A stretch of DNA of 64,000 nt from Alphaproteobacteria bacterium (GCA_006226495.1 SBGU01000056.1:124001-188000), one strand, 5' to 3'; shown: positions 52,664 to 61,626, counted from the first letter of the stretch. Numbers and translations are program-made. Notes: a model not told the origin generated them from the sequence alone.

Positions 52664-53785
52664 TCAGGCAAAACGCGCGGGGTCATAGATCGCGGACTTG
52701 ACCCCGTGGGCGACCAGTTCGGCGGGCAGCGGCTCGCCGAGAATGAGGCTCGCGGCCAAAAGCGACCAGGCCGGCGAGGTCTGGATGCCGTAACCGCCCT
52801 GGCCCACATTCCAGAAAAAGGCCGGCTGGTCTGGCGCGAAGCCGATCACCGGCGCCCGGTCCGGCGCGAAGGTGCGCAGACCCGCCCACTTGCTGTCCAG
52901 CCGGTCAACGGTAGCGCCGCTTGTGCGTTCAAAATGGTCGACCGCGATGGCGATATCTTCCATTTCGGGCTGCGCGTCTGTGGGCGCGCTGGGTGTTTCG
53001 TCGGCCGGCGAGATCAGGTATCCCTCGCCTTCCGGCTTGAAATAGAAAGCTTCGCCGACATCGATGACCACAGGACCATGCCGGTCGAACGGCAGGCCTT
53101 TGGGATTGGGTATCGTAACGATCGTGCGGCGGAGCGGCTGCAGCCCCACAGGGCGCACCCCGGCGCGCACGGCGATATCGTCCCCCCAGGCACCGGCACA
53201 GTTGATCAGCACCCGGGCGGTCAGGTCCCCGGTGCGGGTTTTGACGTGCCAGATGCCGTCTTCATGGCGGGCGGATTCGATACCGGCTTCCAGCAGCACT
53301 TTGGCGCCATGCGCCTTCGCCGCTTTCAGGTAGCCCTGATGCAGGGCCGCGACATCCAGGTTCGAACAATCGGGATCGTCGATGCCGCCCGCGATTTCCG
53401 TGCCCAGGAGATAAGGCGCACGCGCACGCACGACATCGGCCGGCAGTTCCTTCACCGCCGGCAACGCCTTCATGTCTTCAAGCGCGGCATCAGCCTCGGC
53501 CCGCTGGTCGGGCCGGAAAATATGGATGGCCCCCAACGGGCCCTGCAGCGGCACTTCGGTAAAGCCCGCAGGCGGCGCCCTGAAAAAAGCCTTGGACGCG
53601 GTGGTCAGCGGCTGCAGCTTCGGCCCGCCATAGGTTTCGGCATAGAAGGCCGCCGAACGCCCGGTTGTGTGGTAACCTGCCTGCGCCTCCATATCGAGGA
53701 TGACGACCTGCCCCTTCGGCGCCAGCCGGTAAGCAAGCCCGGCGCCGGCGATGCCGGCCCCCACGATCAGAAATTCCGCGTCCAT
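52664..53785 (-). CDS. FAD-dependent oxidase of the DAO family
   Basis: The 373-aa enzyme has the N-terminal Rossmann FAD motif FLIVGAGIAGAGLAYRLAPKGQVVILD (GxGxxG), then TGRSAAFYAETYGG, INCAGAWGDDIAVRAG and the C-terminal FFWNVGQGGYGIQTSPAWSLLAASLILG, which closes the FAD site. It resembles glycine, sarcosine or D-amino-acid-type oxidases and dehydrogenases. It converges with the GlsB gene, with 3 bp between stop codons. The substrate is unknown. Confidence 0.9.
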   Translation of the reverse strand: MDAEFLIVGAGIAGAGLAYRLAPKGQVVILDMEAQAGYHTTGRSAAFYAETYGGPKLQPLTTASKAFFRAPPAGFTEVPLQGPLGAIHIFRPDQRAEADAALEDMKALPAVKELPADVVRARAPYLLGTEIAGGIDDPDCSNLDVAALHQGYLKAAKAHGAKVLLEAGIESARHEDGIWHVKTRTGDLTARVLINCAGAWGDDIAVRAGVRPVGLQPLRRTIVTIPNPKGLPFDRHGPVVIDVGEAFYFKPEGEGYLISPADETPSAPTDAQPEMEDIAIAVDHFERTSGATVDRLDSKWAGLRTFAPDRAPVIGFAPDQPAFFWNVGQGGYGIQTSPAWSLLAASLILGEPLPAELVAHGVKSAIYDPARFA

Positions 53786-53894
53786 AATGATACTTCTCGT
53801 TGCCGAAGACCGGCAATTTGTGGTCTAAAGTGCGGGCTTTTACAAGCCGTCCGAACAAATATCCTATCACTCTAGGTAAGATGAGGAAGCGCCC

Positions 53895-54689
53895 GTGTCC
53901 ACCCCGCTGAGCCCCGAGCAAATTACCGAACTCACCCGCTTTGCCTGTCGGCTTGCCGATGCCGCAGCCGAGGTGACCCTGGGCTATTTCAAGAAGCCGG
54001 TGAATGTGATCGACAAGGCCGACGGCGCCCGTTTCGACCCGGTGACCGCCGCCGACCGCGGCGCCGAGGAGGCGATTCGCGCCCTCATCGAGGCCGAATA
54101 CCCGGACCATGCCATTTTTGGCGAGGAGTTTGGCCGCAAACAGACCGGCAGCCCGTTCGAATGGATTCTGGACCCGGTGGACGGCACCCGCGCCTTCATC
54201 TCGGGCCTGCCGGTGTGGGGTACCCTGATCGCGCTTTACCATGAAGGTGAACCGCTGATCGGTGTCATCGACCAGCCCTACCTGCGCGAACGTTACCTGG
54301 GCTGGCCCGGCGGCGCCACATTGAACGGCGAACCGATCCGCACCCGCGCCTGTGCAGATGTTGCATCTGCAACAATTTCCACGACCGACCCGGCACTGTT
54401 CAACGCCGCCGAACGTCCCAAATTCGACGCGCTGCTGGCCGAAAGCCGCCTGGTGCGGTACGGCCTGGATTGTTACGCCTATGCCGTCATGTCGGCCGGC
54501 CATATGGATGTGGTGCTGGAAGCCGGACTGAAACCCTATGACATGGCGGCGCTGATCCCGGTGATCCGCGGTGCGGGCGGCGTGGCCACCGCCTGGAGCG
54601 GCAAGGCACCGGGCAGTTGCGAACGCGGCAGCCTGCTGGCAGTGGGCGACCCGGCGCTGTTCAGCGCCGTGCAGTCATTTCTCGCCTGA
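53895..54689 (+). CDS. hisN: Histidinol-phosphatase, inositol-monophosphatase-like
   Basis: The 264-aa enzyme begins with GTG at 53895, after GAGGAAG. It has the IMPase metal sites: GEEFG (Glu), WILDPVDGTRAFISGLPVWGT (DPVDGT), and DVVLEAGLKPYDMAALIPVIRGAGG (the distal Asp). The HisN branch of this family dephosphorylates histidinol phosphate in histidine biosynthesis. Lack of other his genes here leaves an inositol-phosphate or other sugar-phosphate substrate possible. Its last 15 bp overlap the convergent hydrolase gene. Confidence 0.85.
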   Translation: MSTPLSPEQITELTRFACRLADAAAEVTLGYFKKPVNVIDKADGARFDPVTAADRGAEEAIRALIEAEYPDHAIFGEEFGRKQTGSPFEWILDPVDGTRAFISGLPVWGTLIALYHEGEPLIGVIDQPYLRERYLGWPGGATLNGEPIRTRACADVASATISTTDPALFNAAERPKFDALLAESRLVRYGLDCYAYAVMSAGHMDVVLEAGLKPYDMAALIPVIRGAGGVATAWSGKAPGSCERGSLLAVGDPALFSAVQSFLA

Positions 54690-55721
54690 CAGAACGGCCG
54701 TCGCCGCCGGCGCAGGCAGTGCCTCTTCCGCAAATACCGGTCGGTGTTCCAGGTCCATGAAGGTGGCAATCGCATCCCAGACCTGGGCGCGCATGGCGTC
54801 TGTTTCCTTCAGGATTTCGTGCATCGACCCCTTGATGACCACCAGCCGGCCATGGGGCAGACGGTTCGCAAAGGCCGTTTGCGCCTTGTTGTCGACGATC
54901 TTGTCCTCTTCGGCCTGCAACATCAGGAGCGGTGTCTCGATCGCCTCGGCGAACCCCGGCGCATTCAGCTTGTCGCACGACACAAGCGCTTCCCACAGCC
55001 ATTTGTAGGTAGCGCCGCCAACGGCCAACCGCTTGTCCTTGTTCTGGATGAAAAAATCCTCGTCGCAGAAACGTTCGTCATCGTGGGTCAGCTTCTTGCG
55101 CCAGCCCCAGCGGCCTTCCTTGAAGGCGGTATGACCGGGAATATAGGCCGCGCCTAGCCCGAGGCGCCGCATCAGCCATGGCAGGCCATAGGCAACGGCG
55201 TTCGGCAGGCCGCCCGTGAAGATGCGGACCATGGGCGCCACGGTGATGGCGGCATCGGCATAGCCCGGATGGTCATGCAGGAAGCGGAGGATCACATGGC
55301 TGCCCGCTGAATGACCCATCAGGATGAAAGGCCGGGGCATCTTGTTCACCAGCTTCAGGTCGAAGAAGCTTTTGACATCCGTCAGGTGCGTATCAAACGA
55401 TTGCACATAATGTTTGTCCCGGTTGGGGTGCGGGCGGAAGGACATGCCCTGGCCACGCAGATCCATGGCCGCACAGGCAAACCCGAGCGCATTGAAGACA
55501 TGCACATCTTCAAGGAACTTTTCGATGAATTCGGTGCGGCCGGGCAGGAAGATCACTGTGCCCTTGGGTTCCAGAACCTTGCTGGCCGGAAAGCGCGCGA
55601 ACCTGAGCTGTTCGCCGTCTTCGGCCTTGAAATAGTTGAAAACCGCGTCTTCGGGGGCCGTCCGCCTTTGCGCCTTTGCCTGTTGAAGCAATGCCGCGCC
55701 TGGCAGCTTACTATCGGTCAC
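54675..55721 (-). CDS. Lysophospholipase/monoacylglycerol-lipase-like alpha/beta hydrolase
   Basis: The 348-aa protein starts with GTG at 55721, after GGGAGGG. VIFLPGRTEFIEKFLEDVHVF carries the oxyanion region, AMDLRGQGMS follows, and the nucleophile elbow is GHSAGS (S138). The acid and His lie in LLMLQAEEDKIVDN and VVIKGSMHEILKE. It fits the Hydrolase_4 family (PldB-like), cleaving acyl chains from lysophospholipids or glycerides. No signal peptide is obvious, so it is likely cytosolic or membrane-associated. Confidence 0.87.
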   Translation of the reverse strand: MTDSKLPGAALLQQAKAQRRTAPEDAVFNYFKAEDGEQLRFARFPASKVLEPKGTVIFLPGRTEFIEKFLEDVHVFNALGFACAAMDLRGQGMSFRPHPNRDKHYVQSFDTHLTDVKSFFDLKLVNKMPRPFILMGHSAGSHVILRFLHDHPGYADAAITVAPMVRIFTGGLPNAVAYGLPWLMRRLGLGAAYIPGHTAFKEGRWGWRKKLTHDDERFCDEDFFIQNKDKRLAVGGATYKWLWEALVSCDKLNAPGFAEAIETPLLMLQAEEDKIVDNKAQTAFANRLPHGRLVVIKGSMHEILKETDAMRAQVWDAIATFMDLEHRPVFAEEALPAPAATAVLSGEK

Positions 55722-55755
55722 GCCATACCCTCCCTGCCTGTCTTGACCCTTTATA

Positions 55756-56214
55756 TCAGGTCTTCGGAATTTCTTCCGTTATGAATCCTTTCGACTCCCC
55801 TCTTAAACGGATGCCATCTGAGTCCGTGCCTGGCAAGAGCTGATTGATCGGCAGGATGGGCGTATAGGTATATTCGACCTCAACCGTAACAAGTTTTGTC
55901 TGGTCTTCGGGGTCCACGGGCGCGGTTACGATGATCGCAATCAGGTTCTCAGGGTCGAGACCAAGCAGGTTGTCGCGCGCTTTGGTCTGCACCTGGTCTA
56001 CTGTTGCGTCGTAATGTACAAGCGCATAGCGAGTGGCTTCTTCCGCCGCGTGAATTATGACACCCTGGGTGTAGGCAATGCGGGCGACCTCGGCCAGCAG
56101 CACCACAGACCCCAGGTAAATCGGAAATGTCAGCGCAAATTCGACCGCCGTGGCGCCGCCTTCTTCACGCCGGACGCGGCCAAAAAGCCGTTTTATGGCC
56201 CGAAGTGCGCTCAA
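55756..56214 (-). CDS. TadE-like pilus assembly protein
   Basis: The 152-aa protein has the TadE pattern: a basic start, EEGGATAVEFALTFPIYLGSVVLLAEVARIAYTQG (a pilin-type hydrophobic segment), and a periplasmic part with the TadE helix. It is minor-pilin-like and feeds the Tad pilus. It overlaps the preceding TadE gene by 4 bp (ATGA at 56211-56214), so the two are coupled. Confidence 0.88.
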   Translation of the reverse strand: MSALRAIKRLFGRVRREEGGATAVEFALTFPIYLGSVVLLAEVARIAYTQGVIIHAAEEATRYALVHYDATVDQVQTKARDNLLGLDPENLIAIIVTAPVDPEDQTKLVTVEVEYTYTPILPINQLLPGTDSDGIRLRGESKGFITEEIPKT

Positions 56215-56687
56215 TTGAGTCGCACCACGGTGCGTTCCGACAGGTTCAATCCGTCCGAGAGCCCCGGATACGGGAACATCAGATTATAGGTTTCGGCGAT
56301 TTTGATCTCGAGATAGGCGCCGCGCAGGCTGCCATCGTCGCAGGTCAGGTCCTCGCCGCCGGTGCCGGTGCAATTGATGGTGCTGCCGTCCGGGCAGGCG
56401 CAGAACAGGATAGCCGAAACCTGGCGGCCCGAACCTTCCTGTTCGGTCGGCGCCGCCGTGTTGACGGCACTGATGATGGCCGAAAAATCACCATCCACCG
56501 GCTTGCGCACCAGGGCATATTGCATGCCGGCCCGTGCCGCGTTGGCCAGTTGCAGGTTGCGGGCATAGGCCAGGCCGAAATCCAGCACCCCGATGGCCAT
56601 GAAGCAGATCAGCGTCATGATCATGGCGGTTTCCACGGTCACGGAGCCCTGCCTGTCGCCTGTCAGTTTCTTGAGAAGGGTCTTCAT
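56211..56687 (-). CDS. TadE-like pilus assembly protein (second)
   Basis: The 158-aa protein starts at the ATG at 56687, 4 bp after the TadG-like stop; an in-frame start at 56729 would overlap that gene. It has GSVTVETAMIMTLICFMAIGVLDFGLAYARNLQLANAARAGMQYALV, a pilin-type helix with a GSVTVETA cleavage-like region. Its periplasmic portion contains three cysteines (FCACPDG, NCTG and TCDDG), which could form disulfides, unusual for TadE. It lies in a three-gene operon with a TadG-like gene upstream. Confidence 0.82.
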   Translation of the reverse strand: MKTLLKKLTGDRQGSVTVETAMIMTLICFMAIGVLDFGLAYARNLQLANAARAGMQYALVRKPVDGDFSAIISAVNTAAPTEQEGSGRQVSAILFCACPDGSTINCTGTGGEDLTCDDGSLRGAYLEIKIAETYNLMFPYPGLSDGLNLSERTVVRLN

Positions 56688-56691
56688 CTGC

Positions 56692-57966
56692 CTATTCCAC
56701 CAACTGGATACGGATCTGCGGGCTGACATCCATATTCAGGCTTTCGCAGATGCTGTCGTCATTGCCGACAATGCTGCTGCCGGTGAATTTCACGGTGGCG
56801 CCAAAAATCTGCATGCAGGACGGATCGCTTTCCGCCCCGCCTGAAAACAGGATGTCGTTTGAGGGGAAATAAAGCACACCGTCGAACAGAAGGTCCGCGC
56901 CGCCCAGGAATTTCGCCAGCGAATCACGGTAGCTCGCCTTCGGGTCCTGATAGAACAGAATGCCTTCATAGGCACCGCTTGTCGGGGCCGTCAGGTCGGC
57001 GACCGAACCCCCGTTGATGACCACCGTGCCAACCGCGCCGGCCGTATCGCCGGTCAGGATGAAGGTGACGCCTTCGCCATAGAAACCGGCGCCCGAGTTG
57101 GCAACAAAATCGCCGCCATCGATCACATATGTACCCGGTTCAAAGGTTACGTTGCTGCCCTTGACCGTGATATCGCCGCAGTAGCGGCCCGGGGTCAGCA
57201 CGGCATCATCATTTGCGGTGGTCTTGCCCGTGACATCGCATCCCGAAATCGGCGGGATATCCAGGCTTTCATAGGGGTCCACCGTCGGTTCGGCGAAGGT
57301 TTGCAGCGGGCTGTTGGTGGTCAGGGACGCCGAGCCTGACACTTCGATATCGCCCACGGCCATGGCCGGGTCTGCCGTCAGGCTTGCATGCCCGCCAACA
57401 TAGATGGATTCGTCACTGGTGCTGTTGGATGCCACGCCACATTCGGCGATCACCTCGGCGGTGCCCGAAAATTCGAGCGCGCGGTCGGCGGTTTCATCAA
57501 GGGCGACGATACATTGGGTCCCGATTACCAGGGTGCCGGCCACGGCCCGTGCCCCCACCTTCACCGCAAAATCCTTGCCCGTGGCGCCATAGAAGGCGGA
57601 CAGGAAATAGAGCACGGCCTGGCGGTTCACGACGACCTCCATGAAGCCGTTGCGGCCCGCATAGGCCCCGCTTGTGGGGGGTGACGAGAAGGACAAAGTG
57701 TAGGTTTCGGTGTTCATGCCATATTTGCTGAGGAACGATTGCACCTGTGCCGACAGGGCATCATCGTCGAAATAATGGCTGGTGTGGACCGCCTCGATGG
57801 CGGCCATGTCCGTTAGGTTTTGCACGTCGCGACGATGCATGTACCAGGTGGTGACATCGAGGCCGAGCCCCGAGAATCCGAGAATCATGGGAAACATGAC
57901 GGCCGTAACCGCCAACATGCCTGCATCTTCGTCTCGAACGAGCCTTTTTATCAACGGGCCAATCAT
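56692..57966 (-). CDS. TadG-like pilus assembly protein (DUF2134 type, no vWA)
   Basis: The 424-aa protein has the TadG opening LVRDEDAGMLAVTAVMFPMILGFSGLGLDVTTWYMHRRDVQNLTDMAAIEAVHTSHYFDD, followed by a large periplasmic part with repetitive beta-like segments (TYVIDGGDFVANSGAGFYGEGVTFILTGDTAGAVGTVVINGGS). There is no recognisable von Willebrand A domain, unlike the TadG at 58265. The ATG at 57966 follows AGGTGAG. It starts a three-gene minus-strand operon with the two TadE genes. It probably scaffolds the pilus machinery. Confidence 0.85.
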   Translation of the reverse strand: MIGPLIKRLVRDEDAGMLAVTAVMFPMILGFSGLGLDVTTWYMHRRDVQNLTDMAAIEAVHTSHYFDDDALSAQVQSFLSKYGMNTETYTLSFSSPPTSGAYAGRNGFMEVVVNRQAVLYFLSAFYGATGKDFAVKVGARAVAGTLVIGTQCIVALDETADRALEFSGTAEVIAECGVASNSTSDESIYVGGHASLTADPAMAVGDIEVSGSASLTTNSPLQTFAEPTVDPYESLDIPPISGCDVTGKTTANDDAVLTPGRYCGDITVKGSNVTFEPGTYVIDGGDFVANSGAGFYGEGVTFILTGDTAGAVGTVVINGGSVADLTAPTSGAYEGILFYQDPKASYRDSLAKFLGGADLLFDGVLYFPSNDILFSGGAESDPSCMQIFGATVKFTGSSIVGNDDSICESLNMDVSPQIRIQLVE

Positions 57967-58264
57967 GGGCGACTCACCTGTTGCTGACCTTGTTTAATTT
58001 GCCTGAAACTTCAGTTTAGCGAAAATTCCTTACCCAGCCGTTCACGAATTCCCGGAATTTTAGGCAAAAATTCTACACGCACCCCGAGTATTGGGCTGCA
58101 ATTTTTTCAACCGGATCAAGGATGTGACCTTCGCGGCCTGCCGCAGCAGGCCGCCGCTAAGCGCCTGTTTTAATTAAAACTGTCTGCGTTCCTTTACCGG
58201 ATGCTGAGAACTGCTGTTGCATAATGGCCGGGTTCCAGAAACAGAAAATCAGGCGCGGAACAGA
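57967..58264. other. Divergent promoter region between the TadG-type operons
   Basis: The 298-bp gap holds a perfect 9-bp hairpin, GCGGCCTGC-CGCA-GCAGGCCGC (58133-58154), and the 14-bp palindrome GTTTTAATTAAAAC (58167-58180). The hairpin has no U-run, so it is more likely regulatory than a terminator. No gene is evident. Confidence 0.5.
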
Positions 58265-59746
58265 ATGATGACAAAGAAGCAGAATGAACGGCTGTTGCGG
58301 CTTCTTCGCCGCTTCAGGGATGATAGCCGGGGCAGCATGCTGCCCATCGTGGCTGCCAGCATGCTGGCGCTGACGGGTGCGGCCGGTGTCGCCATTGATG
58401 GCGCGCGCATGTTCTATGTAAAGGATGTGCTGCAGAAATCGCTGGACAGCGCCGGGCTGGCCGCAGGTCACGCCATGGAAATCACCGATATGGAGGGCGA
58501 TGCGGAGGAGTTCTTCGCCGCAAACATCGCTGCGGCGGGCCTGACACCCGGCTCAACCAACATGCAGGTCGTCATCAGCGACGACAACAAGCTCATCACC
58601 CTGAATGCCAGCGCCACCGTGGCCGCCACTTTCATGAGCCTGTTCGGCTTTGACGAGATTACCATCACCGCAAGCACCGAAGTCAGCCGCGAGACCCGCG
58701 GCATGGAACTGGTGCTGGTGATGGACAATACGGGTTCCATGCGCCACGACAGCAAGATCGGCACCATGAAAACCGCCGCCAAGAACCTGGTGGAGGCTGT
58801 GTATGGCGACAATGAAACCAATACCAACCTTTGGGTGGGTGTTGTGCCCTATATCACCCAGGTCAATGCCGGCAATTCGACCCTGACATACAACTGGCTG
58901 TCGGACGCCGGCAAGACCAAGGTGAACAATGCCTATCTGAATACAAGCTGGAAAGGCTGTCTCGAAGCCCGCGACAGCGGCGAGGACCAGACCGACACAC
59001 CCCCAAGTCTTGCACCGTTCGAACCCTATTTCTGGGAAGATACCGACTATTATTACTGGGATTACAGCAAGAAAAAAGGCTACTACAAAGTCTTCGAAGA
59101 CAATGACTGGATCGACGACAACAATGGCAACAAGGTAACCATTGTTGAAGGCAACGTAAGCGGCGCTCTTGGGCCCAACCGGGGCTGCGGCCCGCAGATC
59201 ACGCCTCTGGTGGCCGAAAAATCCACCGTCAAGGCCGCGATAGAGGAAATGGAACCCTGGAGCTTCGGCGGCACGGCTGCGAACCTCGGCCTCGTGTGGG
59301 GCTGGCGGGTCATCAGCCCCAACTGGCGCGGCCAGTGGACCGGCAGTCCCTCGACCCTGCCGCTCGATTATGATGAACCTTTCATGGACAAGATCATCGT
59401 GATCCTGACCGACGGGGTGAATGAATTCATATCCCAGGATGATGAACTGGGCGGATCGGACTATACCGCCTATGGCCGGATTTCCGATTTCGGCTTCTCG
59501 AGCATCAGCAGCGCACGCGACGAACTGGACGACAGGTTCGATGCCACGTGCCAGAATATCAAGGATGCCGGGGTTATTATCTATACCATCACCTTCGGGT
59601 CGACCCCCGACGCCGACACACAGGCCGCCTATGCCGCCTGTGCGACCAAATCGGCCTTCTATTTCCACGCCCCCACGGCAGACTCGCTGAACGATGCCTT
59701 TGATACTATCGGTCGGCAACTGTCGAACCTGAGACTGTCGAAATGA
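58265..59746 (+). CDS. TadG-like pilus assembly protein with vWA domain
   Basis: The 493-aa protein starts at 58265, or equally the adjacent ATG at 58268. The N-terminus has RGSMLPIVAASMLALTGAAGVAIDGARMFYVKDVLQKSLDSAGLAAGHA, the TadG membrane segment. A von Willebrand A domain begins at MELVLVMDNTGSM (MIDAS D-x-T-x-S), with FMDKIIVILTDGVNEF and TCQNIKDAGVIIYTITFGSTPDADTQA. A long insert (about 220-330, YYYWDYSKKKGYYKVF) interrupts the vWA. It is the first gene of a plus-strand Tad operon. Confidence 0.88.
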   Translation: MMTKKQNERLLRLLRRFRDDSRGSMLPIVAASMLALTGAAGVAIDGARMFYVKDVLQKSLDSAGLAAGHAMEITDMEGDAEEFFAANIAAAGLTPGSTNMQVVISDDNKLITLNASATVAATFMSLFGFDEITITASTEVSRETRGMELVLVMDNTGSMRHDSKIGTMKTAAKNLVEAVYGDNETNTNLWVGVVPYITQVNAGNSTLTYNWLSDAGKTKVNNAYLNTSWKGCLEARDSGEDQTDTPPSLAPFEPYFWEDTDYYYWDYSKKKGYYKVFEDNDWIDDNNGNKVTIVEGNVSGALGPNRGCGPQITPLVAEKSTVKAAIEEMEPWSFGGTAANLGLVWGWRVISPNWRGQWTGSPSTLPLDYDEPFMDKIIVILTDGVNEFISQDDELGGSDYTAYGRISDFGFSSISSARDELDDRFDATCQNIKDAGVIIYTITFGSTPDADTQAAYAACATKSAFYFHAPTADSLNDAFDTIGRQLSNLRLSK

Positions 59747-60318
59747 TCGCACGCCCCTGCAAACGCCGGTCACTTTGGCGACGCTTCAGGCGCAACGACG
59801 CCGGGGCCACCGTGGTTGAATTCGCCATTGGCCTGCCGGTGGTCCTCAGTCTCGTGGTCGGCATCCTGGAGATCTCCAACTATTTTTTCCTGTCGGCCGC
59901 GATCGAGAATGCGGTGCTGCGCGCCTCGCGTTTTGGCATCACCGGCGCAACCGATGACGGCACCACCCGCGCCGACCAGGTGCGCGCCATCATTGAGGAA
60001 TATACCTTCGGCCGGGTCGATATGGACAAGGTGCAGATCGAAACCCTGGTCTATGAACAGTTCGCCGACATCGGCGAGCCCGAACCCTACACCGACAGCA
60101 ACGACAGCGGCAGCTACGAGGAAGGCGAACCCTTTTCGGACGTGAACGGCAACGGTGTGTGGGACGACGACATGGCCACCGCCGGCCTCGGCAATTCGGG
60201 CGATATCGTGCTCTACCGGGTCAGCTATGCGGCCCCCAGCCTTACGGGCGTGCTGGACTGGGCCAGTGAAAGCATCAATCTCACCGCAACGGTGGCTGTG
60301 CGCAATGAACCCTATTGA
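59743..60318 (+). CDS. TadE-like pilus assembly protein
   Basis: The 191-aa protein overlaps the TadG gene end by 4 bp (59743-59746) and has the TadE segment NDAGATVVEFAIGLPVVLSLVVGILEISNYFFLSAAIENAVLRASRFG, then a periplasmic domain. An acidic central stretch (DSNDSGSYEEGEPFSDVNGNGVWDDD) resembles a calcium-binding dockerin-like loop. It is the second gene of the operon. Confidence 0.86.
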   Translation: MIARPCKRRSLWRRFRRNDAGATVVEFAIGLPVVLSLVVGILEISNYFFLSAAIENAVLRASRFGITGATDDGTTRADQVRAIIEEYTFGRVDMDKVQIETLVYEQFADIGEPEPYTDSNDSGSYEEGEPFSDVNGNGVWDDDMATAGLGNSGDIVLYRVSYAAPSLTGVLDWASESINLTATVAVRNEPY

Positions 60319-60862
60319 ACGCCATATCCAGCGCCTGCGCCACGACGAACGCGGCGCCATCCTGACCGAGCTCGCGCTGTCGATCCCGCTGTTCGTGATC
60401 CTGATCACCGGCGTGGTGGAAGCCGCGAACTATCTGCTTCTGAACCTGAAACTGCAGCACACGGTGGTGGCCATTTCCGACCTCGTCACGCGCGACGAGG
60501 ATATATCGGAACAGGTGATGGCCGATATCTTCCAGGCCGTGCCGCAGATCATGTCGCCTTACCCGGCTGAAAGCAGCGCCACCACCATCGTGACCGCAAT
60601 CAGCCAGACCGAGGATATCCCGCCAACCGTCTATTGGCAGCGTCGCAGCGGCACGCTGACAGTGACCAGCGACTTTGGTGTCGAGGATGATCCCGCCGAC
60701 CTGCCGGATGGCCTGACCCTGAGGGACGATGAAACCATCCTGGCAACTGAAATCTATTATGCCTATGAACCGCTGATCTATGATTTCCTGCCCGCGGCCA
60801 CCCTGCGCAAGGTGGCCTATTTCCGGCCACGTATCGGCGCCCTGCAGGAAATGAAAGACTAG
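60305..60862 (+). CDS. TadE-like pilus assembly protein
   Basis: The 185-aa protein starts at the ATG at 60305, overlapping the preceding gene by 14 bp, which implies coupling; a longer in-frame start at 60155 is out of the other gene's reading frame and unlikely. It has HDERGAILTELALSIPLFVILITGVVEAANYLLLNLKLQHTVVAISDLV, the pilin-type N-terminal helix, and a moderately acidic periplasmic part. It closes the plus-strand TadG/TadE operon. Confidence 0.85.
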   Translation: MNPIERHIQRLRHDERGAILTELALSIPLFVILITGVVEAANYLLLNLKLQHTVVAISDLVTRDEDISEQVMADIFQAVPQIMSPYPAESSATTIVTAISQTEDIPPTVYWQRRSGTLTVTSDFGVEDDPADLPDGLTLRDDETILATEIYYAYEPLIYDFLPAATLRKVAYFRPRIGALQEMKD

Positions 60863-61400
60863 GTCCTGCCCGCCGTGCCCTGAACGGCAATCAACCCCAA
60901 GACAAACTGAAGAACAGCGCAACAGCCGTGCTGTTGCTGCCCTGCATAGGACCATGGCCGCCAGTCCAGCGGGCCAGAATTCGCGGTCTATACTGACACG
61001 CCGGAGTCGGGCTCCTGAAGACTCACCCCCGGGATGGGCCGCAATACCGGTAAAAAACTGAGTCGATTCCATGCCTTGCACGGAAAAAGACGCCAATTTT
61101 TTAGGAATTTTCGAAATGAACAGGGTTAAACACGCATTAACTTTCTGCAGTTGAAGACAAATATTCGTCGACTTTCCACCCCGAAAAGCCGCAAAAACCG
61201 GTCCCGTTGCAGCCAGCACCATTGCAAATTGACCCGCTTTTTCAAGAGTTTGCGAAATAGCTTAAAATTTTAGGAAAGCTTGGCGCTATTTTTACTTTAA
61301 GTCATTGTAGTACAAAGGATTTTTTCCCTTGCCATTAACTATTTATTTATTCCTCCCGTACTAAAAAGGGTCATCCAAACTTGGCAGTCGGAGAAAAACC
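60863..61400. other. Intergenic region upstream of flp
   Basis: These 538 bp hold no convincing gene. Features seen are a CtrA-type box at 61126-61141, low-GC stretches towards 61390 and the flp ribosome site. Near the middle there is nothing recognisable. Confidence 0.6.
61126..61141 (+). promoter_or_regulatory. CtrA-type binding site upstream of flp
   Basis: TTAA-ACACGCA-TTAAC (61126-61141) is a perfect match to the CtrA consensus TTAA-N7-TTAAC on the plus strand, 260 bp before flp. CtrA controls pilA transcription in Caulobacter, so the placement is meaningful. Confidence 0.62.
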
Positions 61401-61598
61401 ATGACGAAACTTCTGAACAAAATCCGCCGTAATGAAGAAGGCGCTACCGCCATCGAATACGGCCTGATCGCAGCCCTCGTTGCTATCGCCCTGATCACCG
61501 CTCTGCAGTCGCTCGAAGGCGGCCTGTCGGGTGTGTTTGAAGGCGCGGCCACCACGCTCGAGGACAACACGCCGACCAGCACCACCACCACTCCGTAA
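61401..61598 (+). CDS. flp: Flp/Fap-type pilin
   Basis: The 65-aa pilin has a basic leader MTKLLNKIRRNEEG followed by the Flp motif ATAIEYGLIAALVAIALITALQSL, with the cleavage after Gly14 and conserved Glu-Tyr. A serine/threonine-rich tail closes it (NTPTSTTTTP). It is the major subunit of the Tad pilus for surface attachment. The ribosome site is GGAG, and a strong terminator follows, so pilin mRNA is separate from cpaA downstream. Confidence 0.95.
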   Translation: MTKLLNKIRRNEEGATAIEYGLIAALVAIALITALQSLEGGLSGVFEGAATTLEDNTPTSTTTTP

Positions 61599-61626
61599 TC
61601 GGTGGCAGGTCGTACCTGGACAAAAG

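Noticed and set aside
5640-54373. Identical 15-mer with palindrome GTTGCATCTGCAAC at 5640 and 54360
   Set aside because: The second copy lies inside hisN codons, and a few 15-mer repeats are expected by chance in 64 kb. I kept only the upstream palindrome as a weak possible operator and do not propose a shared regulator.
61263-61400. Sigma-54 promoter before flp
   Set aside because: GG and GC dinucleotides are not spaced as -24/-12 elements (a TTGGCGC stretch has no TTGC partner at the right distance).
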